Translations under genes and position numbers: made by a program
Assembly: GCF_016925615.1 (NCBI RefSeq)
Contig: NZ_CP070499.1
Span: forward strand, 5,208,001 to 5,272,000
DNA length: 64,000 bases
Direction of reading: 5' to 3'
Source of the DNA: Natronosporangium hydrolyticum
GTDB taxonomy: Bacteria > Actinomycetota > Actinomycetes > Mycobacteriales > Micromonosporaceae
Shown: positions 32,366 to 41,275 of the stretch, piece after piece
Numbering within the stretch: the first letter of the stretch is position 1
How the letters are laid out: each line of letters begins with the position of its first letter
Notes under the pieces: model-generated
Database searches by the model: none
Seen by the model: only the letters and a program-made list of their open reading frames with translations
What the model was told of the DNA's origin: nothing

Positions 32366-33272
32366 CCGGCGGCGACCGGTCCGGGTCGGGCGACGGCTCA
32401 CTGCAGAACGGCTCCGGGCGCCGCTCCAGCAACCGGTGCAGCGACTGCTGGATCCGTTCTCGTACCTCATCTGCGAGGTTGAAGATCACCAGTGGATCGT
32501 CTGTCTGCCCCGCCCACTCCGAGGTGTCGATCGGCTCGCCGATCTCGATCAACCACTTCGACGGCAACGGGATCGCTCCGAGCGGCCCCAGCCACGGGAA
32601 GGTCGGGGTGACCGGAAAATAGGGCAGGCCGAGCAGCCGCGCCAGCGGCTGGATATCGCCGAGCTTGGGGTAGATCTCCTCGGCGCCCACGATCCCCACC
32701 GGAATGATCGGCGCGCCGGTGTGCAACGCCGCCGAGACGAAGCCTCCCCGGCCGAATCGCTGCAATTTGTAGCGGTCACGGAACGGTTTGCCGACGCCCT
32801 TGACCCCCTCCGGAAACACCCCCACCAGCTCGCCAGCGCGCAGCAGCCGCTCGGCGTCCGGGTTGCACGCCAGGGTGCCGCCGGACTTGCGGGTCAGCGA
32901 CGACATCACCGGCGCACGGAACAGAAAGTCCGCTCCGAGCAGCCGCAAATATCGGGGCGGCACGCCATTGCCGTCGTCGACCGCGTCGTGAACCCCGACG
33001 GCCAGCATCAACGCGTCCAGCGCGATAGTGCCGGAGTGGTTCGCCACCACCAGCGCCGGACCGGTGCGCGGCAGGTGCTCATCGCCGATCAGCTCGGTGC
33101 GGAACCAACGGCGGTAGAGCTGCCGGAGCATCGGGTAGAGGACCGCGTCGGTCAGCTCCGGATCGAACCCGAACTCGTCGACGTCGTAGTCGCCGGCGAG
33201 TCGCCGACGCAGGAACGCCAGCCCGGCAGCGACCCGGCGATCCCAGATATCCGGTTCGGAAGCGGCGGTCAT
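32358..33272 (-). CDS. Lysophospholipid acyltransferase family protein (PlsC-like)
   Basis: This 304-residue enzyme has motif I as NHSGTIALDAL (His in place with Ser, variant of NHxxxxD), motif II region GADFLFRAPVMSSLTRK, motif III FPEGVKGVGKPF and motif IV IIPVGIVGAEEIYPKL. It is predicted to transfer an acyl chain to a glycerophosphate-type acceptor at the inner membrane face. Its start overlaps the stop of the epimerase gene (ATGA). Mycobacteria have the same pair (galE2-Rv0502). Confidence 0.9.
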   Translation of the reverse strand: MTAASEPDIWDRRVAAGLAFLRRRLAGDYDVDEFGFDPELTDAVLYPMLRQLYRRWFRTELIGDEHLPRTGPALVVANHSGTIALDALMLAVGVHDAVDDGNGVPPRYLRLLGADFLFRAPVMSSLTRKSGGTLACNPDAERLLRAGELVGVFPEGVKGVGKPFRDRYKLQRFGRGGFVSAALHTGAPIIPVGIVGAEEIYPKLGDIQPLARLLGLPYFPVTPTFPWLGPLGAIPLPSKWLIEIGEPIDTSEWAGQTDDPLVIFNLADEVRERIQQSLHRLLERRPEPFCSEPSPDPDRSPPVS

Positions 33273-34366
33273 GGCCCGAACCCCGGTTGCTCCGGCTCCG
33301 GCTGATCGCGCTGCTGCCGCATCGCGCGCACCTTGGCGATGCCGGACCGGATCGCCCGCTCCGCCGCCTCCAGCCGCTGCCGCCCCAGCACCACCCCACC
33401 AGCGCCGCGGCCGCTGAGGAAGTCAGCGAACGCCTCCGGGGTGGTACGCGGGGTGATCCCGAACTCCTTCGACAAGCGGGTGGTGTCGACTACCCGGCCG
33501 TGGATGAACAGGTCGACCTGGTCCAGCCCGAAGCTGCCCCGGTCAAACCGGCGCACCAGCGCCGCCACCCCGGAGAGCCCCGGCTCGGCGACCGGCACCG
33601 CCACCCGACCGGCCCGGCGGATCGCCTGCGACAGCGTCAACACCCCGGGACCGGCGACGTTGAAGGTGCCCGGATGATCCTCCACCACTGACCGGTGCAT
33701 GATCTCCAACGCGTCGTCTACATGGACGAACTGCAGCCGCGGATCCCGACCCAACACGGTCGGCAGCACCGGCTGGGCGAAGTATCGGGTGAGCGTCGTC
33801 TCCGCGGCCGGACCGATCAGCGGGGCCAGCCGGAGCACGGTGGGGATCACGTCGGGGCGGCGCCGGGTGAAGCCGCGGACATAGCCCTCGATGTCGAGGA
33901 TGTCGCGGGCGAAGCCGCCGCGCGGCACCTCCCGCGGCTCGGTCTCCTCGGTGAAGACCGCCGGATCCCGAAACGACGCGCCGTAGGCGGCGGTGGAGGA
34001 GCGGACCACCAGCTTGCGCAGCTTCGGTAGCCGCTGGCAGGCGGCGAGTAGCTGCATGCTGCCGATGATGTTCTGGTCTTTCATGGCCGCTCGGCCACCG
34101 GTAGCCGGCTCCGGCGCGGTCGAGACCCCCAGATGCACCACGGCCTGCGGCGCCAGCGGCGGAATCAGCGTGGCGCAGCGGGTGAGGTCGGCCTCGATCA
34201 GCTCCACCCGCCGCAACAGTGGGGCGAGTTCCGGCGGCGGCGGGCCGTTATCCAGCCCGATCACCCGCCGAACCCGGGGATCGTCGGCCAGCCGCGAGGC
34301 CACGTGGGCGCCGAGGAACCGGCTCACGCCGGTCACCAGCACGACCTCCGGGTCTGCGGCCTTCAC
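33269..34366 (-). CDS. NAD-dependent epimerase/dehydratase (GalE2-like SDR)
   Basis: This 365-residue extended SDR has a dinucleotide motif VVLVTGVSRFLGAHVASRL; the usual Tyr-x3-Lys appears changed, with RSSTAAYGASFRD as the Ser/Tyr region. GTG 34366 is chosen since GGAGG lies five nt upstream. Basic, Arg-rich C-terminal residues follow the fold. It leads a three-gene conserved set with the acyltransferase downstream and bS22/HTH upstream. The sugar or lipid substrate is unknown. Confidence 0.88.
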   Translation of the reverse strand: MKAADPEVVLVTGVSRFLGAHVASRLADDPRVRRVIGLDNGPPPPELAPLLRRVELIEADLTRCATLIPPLAPQAVVHLGVSTAPEPATGGRAAMKDQNIIGSMQLLAACQRLPKLRKLVVRSSTAAYGASFRDPAVFTEETEPREVPRGGFARDILDIEGYVRGFTRRRPDVIPTVLRLAPLIGPAAETTLTRYFAQPVLPTVLGRDPRLQFVHVDDALEIMHRSVVEDHPGTFNVAGPGVLTLSQAIRRAGRVAVPVAEPGLSGVAALVRRFDRGSFGLDQVDLFIHGRVVDTTRLSKEFGITPRTTPEAFADFLSGRGAGGVVLGRQRLEAAERAIRSGIAKVRAMRQQRDQPEPEQPGFGP

Positions 34367-34383
34367 GTGCCCCTCCACAGCTT

Positions 34384-34399
34384 GCGGGCGAACGCCCGC
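34384..34399 (-). terminator. Small hairpin after bS22
   Basis: GCGGGCG (34384-34390) pairs with CGCCCGC (34393-34399), just past the bS22 stop. It may attenuate transcription into the epimerase gene. It is short and without a T-run. Confidence 0.35.
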
Positions 34400-34407
34400 G
34401 CCCGGGG

Positions 34408-34509
34408 TTACTTGCCGAGGCGACGACGCTGGACGCGGGTCCTACGCAGCAGCTTACGGTGCTTCTTCTTGGCCATGCGCTTACGACGCTTCTTGACCAC
34501 CGAGCCCAT
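34408..34509 (-). CDS. 30S ribosomal protein bS22 (AURKAIP1/COX24 domain)
   Basis: This is a 33-residue, extremely basic peptide, [19 protein letters not shown] followed by [14 protein letters not shown]. It is almost identical in pattern to mycobacterial bS22, a small ribosomal subunit protein near the decoding centre. A ribosome site AAGGGTG precedes the ATG. Its place between the small HTH gene and the epimerase matches the mycobacterial Rv0500A-Rv0500B-galE2 order. It is easily missed because of size. Confidence 0.93.
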   Translation of the reverse strand: MGSVVKKRRKRMAKKKHRKLLRRTRVQRRRLGK

Positions 34510-34620
34510 GCAAATCACCCTTCGCCCTCGGCCGGCACGCGGTCGGCCCGCGCGGTCGGCACCTAGGGTAGCGGGTCGCCCCACCGACCGGGCAACGAGG
34601 TCGGGCCGGGAGCGACGCCG

Positions 34621-34848
34621 CTAGGGCAGCACCGGGCCACCGTGCTCGTCGAACGCCTCCTGGAGATACTCGTGCACCGCCCGCTCGGGCACCCGGAAGG
34701 AACGCCCGACTCGTACCGCGGCCAGGTCACCGGAGTGCACCAGGCGGTACACCGTCATCTTCGACACCCGCATCACTTCGGCCACCTCTGCCACCGTCAA
34801 GAACTTGACGTCGGCCAGCGCCCCCTCCGCACGGGTCGCTCTAGTCAT
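34621..34848 (-). CDS. Small excisionase-type HTH DNA-binding protein
   Basis: This 75-residue protein has a MerR/excisionase-type helix-turn-helix (FLTVAEVAEVMRVSKMTVYR) and the wing VRVGRSFRVPERAVHEYL. It matches the conserved actinobacterial protein encoded next to bS22 (Rv0500A-like) and is distinct from Streptomyces BldC. Likely a single-domain transcription regulator that dimerises on direct repeats. It stands 111 nt upstream of the bS22 gene on the same strand. Confidence 0.88.
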   Translation of the reverse strand: MTRATRAEGALADVKFLTVAEVAEVMRVSKMTVYRLVHSGDLAAVRVGRSFRVPERAVHEYLQEAFDEHGGPVLP

Positions 34849-34939
34849 AGCTCCACCCCCCGGCTACGTGCGTTCAACTAGCACAGTACCGGGGCTCAAG
34901 GTGCCGACGCGAACACTTCTCGCATTTCCGTCACGGTGT

Positions 34940-35866
34940 TTACGCCGATGACAGCGCCACCAGCCCCCACCGTGCTTCCCAGGTTTCACCAGGCGCCAGC
35001 ATGATCACGTCCCGCCCGGATCGGAACGCGTCCGGCGGACAGGTCATCGGCTCCAGGGCGACCGATCGGCGCTGCCGCTCGTCGCCCAACGTGTCACCGC
35101 TATACAGCTGCCACCACGGGAACGACGCGTCGGCCCACAGCCGCACCCCGGCGCCGTCCTCGGCCGACAAAGTCACCGCCGACGTCCCGTCGGCCTCCGG
35201 GATGACCGACCCGTACGTCACATCCACCACCAGATCACCGATCCGGCGGGGAGTGGTGAAGTCCCACTCGGTCCCGTCGACCTTGGCCGCGCCGATCGGC
35301 AACAACCGGGAGTCGGCGAGCAGCCGCGACCGCGCCGGCACGTGCAGTCGTAGCTCCGACACCGCGACGCCGGGCAGACGCAGATAAGGATGGACCGAAA
35401 AACCGAACGGCGCCGGCTCCGCTGACCAGTTGGTCACCCGATGCGTGGCGGTGAGCCCGCCAGCGGCCAGCGACCAGACCGTCTCGAACGCCAACGTCCA
35501 CGGGTAACCCGGCTGCGCCGGCGACACGCACTCGACCGTGATCGACGAATCGTCGGCCGCAGTGAGCCGCCACGGCAACCAGCGCACCAACCCGTGCAGG
35601 GCGGTGTGCTTCTCTGGTTCGTTGACCGGCAGTTGGTGCCAGGTGCCCGCGAACGGATACCGACCGTCGCGGATCCGGTTCGGCCACGGGGCGAGGATCT
35701 GGCCGGCGGCACCGGGGCACAGCTCGTCCGCCGCATACCCGTCGAGCAGCTCGTGCTCGCCCACCCGCCAGGTCCGCAGGCCGCCGCCGACCTCGACAAT
35801 CACCGCCTCCTGGGCGCCGTCGGAGATGGTCCACTGGGAACCCGACGGATGAACTGTGTCAGCCAT
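34940..35866 (-). CDS. Aldose 1-epimerase family protein
   Basis: This 308-residue protein has the beta-sandwich galactose-mutarotase pattern: LAPWPNRIRDGRYPFAG near the substrate loop, ALHGLVRWLPW with a catalytic His, GFSVHPYLRLPG with the second His, and a late acidic region. ATG 35866 follows AAGGTAACG. It interconverts sugar anomers; the exact sugar is unknown. It stands alone, 32 nt from the pdxH stop. Confidence 0.9.
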   Translation of the reverse strand: MADTVHPSGSQWTISDGAQEAVIVEVGGGLRTWRVGEHELLDGYAADELCPGAAGQILAPWPNRIRDGRYPFAGTWHQLPVNEPEKHTALHGLVRWLPWRLTAADDSSITVECVSPAQPGYPWTLAFETVWSLAAGGLTATHRVTNWSAEPAPFGFSVHPYLRLPGVAVSELRLHVPARSRLLADSRLLPIGAAKVDGTEWDFTTPRRIGDLVVDVTYGSVIPEADGTSAVTLSAEDGAGVRLWADASFPWWQLYSGDTLGDERQRRSVALEPMTCPPDAFRSGRDVIMLAPGETWEARWGLVALSSA

Positions 35867-35898
35867 GCCCGTTACCTTATAGTGACCTGGCGGCTGGG

Positions 35899-36603
35899 TC
35901 ACGGCGCCAGCCGCTCCACTACCCATCGATTGGGATCGCCGCCAAGATTGGGATCGCCGCTCAGATTGTGGTCACCGGCGAGCCGGCGGTAGCGCAACCG
36001 GTCGTGCAACCGATCCGAGCGGCCCTGCCAAAACTCCACCGTCTCCGGCACCAGTCGCAGACCACCCCAGAACGGCGGCGCTGGCACCCGCTCCGGATAC
36101 CGGGCTGCTACCTGCTCGTACCGCTCCCGCAGCTGGGCCCGGTCGGTCAGCAGCTGCGACTGGTGACTCGCCCACGCCCCCAACTGCGCGCCGCGCGGCC
36201 GCTGCGCGAAGTACGCCTCGGTCTCCTCCCGGGAGACCGGCGCCACCTCCCCACACGCCACCACCTGACGATGTTGCCGCAGCCACCCGAAGACCACGCT
36301 CGCGTACGGGTTGGCCCGTACCTCGGTGGCCTTACGCGACCGCAGATTGGTGAACCACACGAAGCCACGCTCGTCGTAGCCCTTCAGCAGCACGGTCCGG
36401 GCGCTGGGCCGGCCGCGGGCGTCGGCGGTCGCCAGCACCATCGCGTTCGGTTCCAGCTCACCGGCGTCGACCGCTTCGGCGAACCACCCGGCGAACTGCG
36501 TCGGCCAGTCGGCGGCCAGGTCGCCCTCGGCGAGGGCCGCCTCGGCGGCGTACTCCTGGCGGACCCGCGGCAGGTCCGGCATGTCCTTCGTCACACTGCC
36601 CAT
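35899..36603 (-). CDS. pdxH: Pyridoxamine 5'-phosphate oxidase, with a small tandem-repeat insertion
   Basis: This 234-residue FMN enzyme oxidises PNP/PMP to PLP. Family motifs: PNAMVLATADARGRPSARTV, VLLKGYDERGFVWFTNL, SRKATEVRANPYASVVFGW and the C-terminal WQGRSDRLHDRLRYRR ... ERLAP. The usual RYRR-to-W-ERLAP spacing is lengthened by GDHNLS-GDPNLG-GDPNR at residues 210-226, coded by 18-bp repeats (35926-35976). The insertion sits on a surface strand pair before the C-terminus and probably leaves activity intact. It is divergent from citA. Confidence 0.93.
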   Translation of the reverse strand: MGSVTKDMPDLPRVRQEYAAEAALAEGDLAADWPTQFAGWFAEAVDAGELEPNAMVLATADARGRPSARTVLLKGYDERGFVWFTNLRSRKATEVRANPYASVVFGWLRQHRQVVACGEVAPVSREETEAYFAQRPRGAQLGAWASHQSQLLTDRAQLRERYEQVAARYPERVPAPPFWGGLRLVPETVEFWQGRSDRLHDRLRYRRLAGDHNLSGDPNLGGDPNRWVVERLAP

Positions 36604-36724
36604 CCTCACCCACCCGGTCGCCACCCGCACCACCCCGGCCAGGCAAGATGACTCGAAGATAGGGGATCCCTCATCGCCGGGCAGCACTGGCTGCGCTCGC
36701 CCAGACACATCAAGGGAGTGCGAA

Positions 36725-37819
36725 ATGTCTGACTTCAAACCGGGCTTGGAGGGCGTGGTCGCCTTCGAGACCGCGATCGCCGAACCCGACAAGGAAGGCG
36801 GCGCACTGCGCTACCGAGGCGTCGACATCGAGGACCTGATCGGCGAGGTGTCGTTCGCCAACGTCTGGGCGCTGCTGGTCGACGGCGAGTTCGGGCCGGG
36901 CCTGCCCCCGGCCGAGCCGTTCCCGGTGCCGGTGCACTCCGGCGACATCCGGGTCGACGTGCAGTCGGCGGTCGCCATGCTCGCCCCCTACTACGGCCTC
37001 CAGCAGCTGCTGGACATCTCGGACCAGCGGGCCCGCGACGACCTGGCCCGGGTCTCGGTCACCGCGCTGTCGTTCGTCGCCCAGTCAGCCCGCGGTCTGG
37101 GCCTGCCGGCGGTGCCACAGCGCGAGATCGACAAGGCCAGCACCATTGTGGAGCGATTCATGAAGCGGTGGCGCGGCGATCCGGATCCTCGCCACGTCAA
37201 GGCGGTCGACGCCTACTTCATCTCCGCCGCCGAACACGGCATGAACGCCTCCACGTTCACCGCCCGGATCTGCGCCTCCACCGGCGCCGACGCGGCAGCC
37301 TGCATCTCTTCCGGGATCGGCGCCCTCTCCGGCCCGTTGCACGGCGGCGCACCCTCCCGCGTACTCCACATGATCGACGCAGTGGAGCGCTCCGGCGACG
37401 CCGAGCGGTACGTCAAGGATGTGCTCGACCGGGGAGAACGGCTGATGGGCTTCGGGCACCGGGTCTACCGGGCCGAAGATCCGCGGGCCCGGGTGCTCCG
37501 GCGGGTCGCCCGGGATCTCGGCGCGCCGCGGTTCGAGGTGGCGGAGGCGCTGGAGAAGGCGGCGCTGGCGGAGCTGCACGCCCGCCGCCCGGACCGGGTG
37601 CTCGCCACCAACGTCGAGTTCTGGTCCGCGGTGGTGCTCGACTTCGCCCAGGTGCCGCCGCACATGTTCACCTCGATGTTCACCTGCGCCCGGACCGCCG
37701 GGTGGAGCGCGCACATCCTGGAGCAGAAGAAGCTGGGGCGGCTGGTGCGCCCTTCAGCGAAGTACGTCGGCCCAGCCCCCCGCACCCTCCAAGAGTTGAT
37801 CATGGACCCAGGTACCTGA
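36725..37819 (+). CDS. citA: Citrate synthase 2
   Basis: This 364-residue enzyme of the short actinobacterial type condenses oxaloacetate with acetyl-CoA. Active-site elements are ISAAEHGMNASTFTAR (His), SGPLHGGAPSRVLHM (His) and MGFGHRVYRAEDPRA. AAGGGAG precedes ATG 36725. The last residues (ELIMDPGT and the stop) lie inside a 61-bp palindromic repeat (37795-37855), so the native C-terminus seems to have been replaced. Conserved neighbours are pdxH, serC and sepH. Confidence 0.95.
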   Translation: MSDFKPGLEGVVAFETAIAEPDKEGGALRYRGVDIEDLIGEVSFANVWALLVDGEFGPGLPPAEPFPVPVHSGDIRVDVQSAVAMLAPYYGLQQLLDISDQRARDDLARVSVTALSFVAQSARGLGLPAVPQREIDKASTIVERFMKRWRGDPDPRHVKAVDAYFISAAEHGMNASTFTARICASTGADAAACISSGIGALSGPLHGGAPSRVLHMIDAVERSGDAERYVKDVLDRGERLMGFGHRVYRAEDPRARVLRRVARDLGAPRFEVAEALEKAALAELHARRPDRVLATNVEFWSAVVLDFAQVPPHMFTSMFTCARTAGWSAHILEQKKLGRLVRPSAKYVGPAPRTLQELIMDPGT

Positions 37820-37855
37820 ACGGGGCGGTTTGAGGTCCCAAAACCCATGATCAAC
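37795..37855. repeat. 61-bp palindromic repeat, copy 1
   Basis: The element begins GTTGATCATGG and ends CCATGATCAAC. In reverse orientation it aligns without gaps to copy 3 (42988-43048), 46 of 61 bases the same by eye count. It overlaps the 3' end of citA and supplies the TGA stop at 37817-37819. Confidence 0.75.
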
Positions 37856-37924
37856 CCGCAGGTTGGCGGGGTGGGCGGGGGGCGGCATGTGCCCCCGCCC
37901 AGCCCGGGGTGCAAGGATGGGTTG

Positions 37925-39052
37925 GTGGCTGACCTGACGAAGATCCAGATTCCTGAGGACCGTAAGCCCACCGACGGACGGTTCGGCTCCGGGCCGTCGA
38001 AGGTACGCCCAGAGTCGCTGGACGCGCTGCGCGCGGTGGCGACCACGTACCTCGGCACCTCACACCGCCAGCGCACCGTCCGCGACCAGGTGGCGCGCCT
38101 ACGCCAGGGCATCGCCGACCTGTTCGACCTCCCCGACGGGTACGAAGTCGTGCTCGGCAACGGCGGCACCACCGCGTTCTGGGAGGTGGCGGTCTTCTCA
38201 CTGATCCGCAACCAGGCCCAGTGCGCCTCGTTCGGCGAGTTCGGCTCGAAGTTCGTGGCCGCCGTCAAGGACGCGCCGTTCCTGGCCGACCCGAGCGTCC
38301 GGCAGGCCGCCCCCGGCACCGCGCCGGAGCTGATCGCCGAAGCCGGCGTCGACGCGTACGCGACCCCCCACAACGAGACCTCCACCGGCGTGGCGGTGCC
38401 GGTCCGCCGGGTCGCCGGCGCCGACCCGGGCGCGCTGATGCTCCACGATGCCACCTCCGCCGCCGGTGGGCTGGCGGTCGACGTCGCCGAGTCGGATGTG
38501 TACTACTTCGCCCCGCAGAAGGCGCTCGCCTCCGACGGCGGGCTTTGGCTGGCGCTGCTCTCCCCGACCGCGCTGGAGCGGGCCCACGAGATCAAGGAGT
38601 CCGGGCGCTACATCCCGACCTTCCTCGACCTGATCACCGCGATCGACAACTCACGGCTGTCCCAGACCTACAACACCCCGGCGCTGGCAACCATCTTCCT
38701 CGCCGCCGAGCAGGTCGACTGGCTACTCAGCCAAGGTGGGCTGAGCTGGGCGGCCAAGCGCACCGCGGAGTCGGCGAGCGTGCTCTACGGCTGGGCCGAG
38801 CGGTGCCCGGTGGCGCAGCCGTTCGTCACCGACCCGGCGCTCCGCTCGCCGATGGTGGCCACCATCGACTTCGACGACTCGGTCGACGCGGCCGGGCTCG
38901 CCGCCGCGCTGCGGGCCAACGGGATCCTCGACACCGAGCCGTACCGCAAACTCGGCCGCAACCAACTCCGGGTCGCGCTCTACCCGGCGATCGACCCGGC
39001 CGACGTGGCAGCGCTCACCTCCTGCCTCGACTACCTGCTGGAGCAGAGCTGA
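37925..39052 (+). CDS. serC: Phosphoserine aminotransferase
   Basis: This 375-residue PLP enzyme converts 3-phosphohydroxypyruvate to phosphoserine. It has GRFGSGPSKVRPESLDAL, GNGGTTAFWEVAVF, NETSTGVAVPVRR and the PLP-lysine region YYFAPQKALASDGGLW. GTG 37925 fits the known N-terminus (VADLTKIQIPEDRKPTDGRF) and follows AAGGATGG. The typical mycobacterial-type SerC length is matched. sepH lies 1.1 kb downstream, as in mycobacteria. Confidence 0.95.
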   Translation: MADLTKIQIPEDRKPTDGRFGSGPSKVRPESLDALRAVATTYLGTSHRQRTVRDQVARLRQGIADLFDLPDGYEVVLGNGGTTAFWEVAVFSLIRNQAQCASFGEFGSKFVAAVKDAPFLADPSVRQAAPGTAPELIAEAGVDAYATPHNETSTGVAVPVRRVAGADPGALMLHDATSAAGGLAVDVAESDVYYFAPQKALASDGGLWLALLSPTALERAHEIKESGRYIPTFLDLITAIDNSRLSQTYNTPALATIFLAAEQVDWLLSQGGLSWAAKRTAESASVLYGWAERCPVAQPFVTDPALRSPMVATIDFDDSVDAAGLAAALRANGILDTEPYRKLGRNQLRVALYPAIDPADVAALTSCLDYLLEQS

Positions 39053-39101
39053 GCTGATCGCCGCCGGGCCGCCGGTGGCGCAGGGTTGATACACCGAGGG
39101 G

Positions 39102-40001
39102 ATGGAACCACTCGGAGCCGTCGTCATCGCCACCGCGATCCTCGGTGCGCTGGTGCTGGGGGTCCGCGGCGTCGTCGCCGGCCGGCGGCGGGCCGCTGAC
39201 CAGTTCCATCTCGCGCAGGCGGGCCGGCTGGTCACCGCCCGGGTCGCCGCGGTGGAGCCGATGGACCGGTCGGTCAACCGCGCCGCCGGCCACGCGGTCA
39301 CCCTGTCACTACCCACCGGCGGCGGCTACGACCGCACCATCCGGGACACCAGCGGCCTGGGCGGCTATGTGGTCCGGGAGGGCGGGCAGGTCCAGCTCCG
39401 GGTGTCACCAGACGATCCAGACCTGTACCAGGTGGAGCAGATCCTCGGACCCGCCGGCCCGTACCCGGTCCGCGCCGGGCCGGCCCAGACCAGCCCGTTC
39501 GGGCCGTACCTGCTGCTCATCGCGCCAGTGCTGGCGGCGGCGGGGCTGCTGGCCAGCTGGCAGTGGGGCGCGCAGATCCTGCCGGTGCTGCTGCCGGTGC
39601 TCTTCCTGATCGTCGGCGGCGTCCTGCTCGGCAGCGGGGTCCGGTCGGGCCGGCGGCGCCGGCAGTGGACCGCCGAGACCACCGGCGTGGTCACCGATGT
39701 GTGGACCGAACGCCAGCGCTCCGGCCGGGGCAGCAGCCTCGTGTACGCGTTCACCGTGCATTTCTTCACACCCGACGGTCGCGAGGTCCATCGCCGCCAC
39801 CGGGATGCCAACAGCGTCTTCCGGCCGAAGCCACAGCAGCAGGTGACGGTCCGGTACCACCCCGCCCATCCGGCAGAGTTCGGGTTGGCCGGGGCCGGCG
39901 GGGCCCTCAATGACGTGATGTTCACGATCATCGGGGCCGTATTCGTCGGGATCGCGTTCTGCACCCTCGCCGTCTTCGCCGGAGTCGCCACCTCCTGGTG
40001 A
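39102..40001 (+). CDS. DUF3592-like membrane protein
   Basis: This 299-residue protein has an N-terminal helix (VVIATAILGALVLGVRGV), two central helices (YLLLIAPVLAAAGLLASW and ILPVLLPVLFLIVGGVLLGS) and a C-terminal helix (VMFTIIGAVFVGIAFCTLAV). Two extracytoplasmic beta domains carry the DUF3592-type pattern (TAETTGVVTDVWTERQRSG ... VTVRYHPAHPAEF). Function unknown. It lies between serC and sepH. Confidence 0.8.
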   Translation: MEPLGAVVIATAILGALVLGVRGVVAGRRRAADQFHLAQAGRLVTARVAAVEPMDRSVNRAAGHAVTLSLPTGGGYDRTIRDTSGLGGYVVREGGQVQLRVSPDDPDLYQVEQILGPAGPYPVRAGPAQTSPFGPYLLLIAPVLAAAGLLASWQWGAQILPVLLPVLFLIVGGVLLGSGVRSGRRRRQWTAETTGVVTDVWTERQRSGRGSSLVYAFTVHFFTPDGREVHRRHRDANSVFRPKPQQQVTVRYHPAHPAEFGLAGAGGALNDVMFTIIGAVFVGIAFCTLAVFAGVATSW

Positions 40002-40176
40002 TCGGCCCACGACGCTGCGTCTGCCATAGTGGGCAGCCGGGACCGTTCGCGTCGGGTACCCGTCGGCGTGGCCTCCCCCCGACCCTGGCGAAGACCGCGT
40101 ACCGTGGTCGGGAGGCATCGGGGGGCAGCCGAGGACTTCACCTCGGCGCTGGCACGGCACGGGAGGGAGGCTCGCG

Positions 40177-41208
40177 ATGCGACCGGTGAGGTTCGTCGCC
40201 GTCTCCGAGGACGGTCAGGCGCTGGTGCTCGCCGACGAGGTCGGCCGGTTGCTGGCCCTGCCTCGCGACGACCGCCTGGTGATGGCGGTTCGTGCCGAGG
40301 CAGATCATAACGGGTCCGCCAACGGTTCCGGCGGCGGTGGGGAGCAGGTCGCGACGCTCTCCCCGCGCGACATCCAGGCCCGGATCCGGGCCGGCGAGTC
40401 CGCCGACGAGGTGGCCCGGGTCGCCGGCGTGCCGGTCGACCGGGTGCTGCGGTACGCGGGACCGGTCCTGCAAGAGCGGGCGATGCTGGCCCAGCACGCC
40501 CGGCGGACCAAGCTGAAGAGCTCCGACCGCTCCGCCACCCTCGCCGAGGTGGTCGACGGTCGGCTCGACCAGCACGGCGTGGACGCGGAGAAGATCTCCT
40601 GGGACGCGTACCGGCGAGACGACGGCACCTGGCGGGTCATCGCCACCTGGCCGTCGGGCAAGGCCACCGCGCAGGCGATCTGGGAGCTCGACAAGGCCCG
40701 CACCCAGGTCACGCCGCACGACGACATGGCGCACTACCTGTGCGCGGAGCGGCCCACCCCGATCCTCGGGCAAGAGGAGGCGCCCGGCGCCGACGCCGAC
40801 CCGTTGCGTCGTCGCGGCAAGCCGCGGGAGCAGTCCCGCGGCGGCCACGGGCTGCCCACCCCGACCGACGAGACCGCCGCCCGCCGCAGCACCCGGGACC
40901 CGATCCGCGCCGGCCGGGACGCGCTCATGGCCAGCCTGGACCGCCCGCTCGGCGCCGCTGGTCGGGGCCTGGACGCACCGGCCGCGGCGGCCGCGATCGC
41001 AGACACCTCCCGGCAGCGGGGCAGCTCGCCGTTCGAGGACGACGCCGACGCCCCGCAGGAGGTCCCGGCGGTGCCGTCGCTGGCGGTGCTGCGCCCCCGC
41101 CGCACCGGCAACAACGACGCCAACAGCGGCGGGGAAGCCCCCCGCAAGCGCGGCCCCAGCTGGGACGAAGTGCTCTTCGGCAGCCCACCGGCGGCCCGCG
41201 AGTCGTGA
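40177..41208 (+). CDS. sepH: Septation protein SepH
   Basis: This 343-residue protein begins MRPVRFVAVSEDGQALVLAD, with the DUF3071 domain over about 1-170. It contains a helix-turn-helix (LSPRDIQARIRAGESADEVA followed by VPVDRVLRYAG) and then a long disordered Pro/Arg-rich tail ending KRGPSWDEVLFGS, a conserved C-terminal motif. SepH stimulates FtsZ assembly at division septa in Streptomyces and mycobacteria. GGGAGGGAGG precedes ATG. Confidence 0.94.
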   Translation: MRPVRFVAVSEDGQALVLADEVGRLLALPRDDRLVMAVRAEADHNGSANGSGGGGEQVATLSPRDIQARIRAGESADEVARVAGVPVDRVLRYAGPVLQERAMLAQHARRTKLKSSDRSATLAEVVDGRLDQHGVDAEKISWDAYRRDDGTWRVIATWPSGKATAQAIWELDKARTQVTPHDDMAHYLCAERPTPILGQEEAPGADADPLRRRGKPREQSRGGHGLPTPTDETAARRSTRDPIRAGRDALMASLDRPLGAAGRGLDAPAAAAAIADTSRQRGSSPFEDDADAPQEVPAVPSLAVLRPRRTGNNDANSGGEAPRKRGPSWDEVLFGSPPAARES

Positions 41209-41275
41209 ACCGTCAAGGCCCGGCACGGCCGGCCGGTCGCCGGTCGGCACCGGCCGCGCGTGGCAGGCTGGGCGG

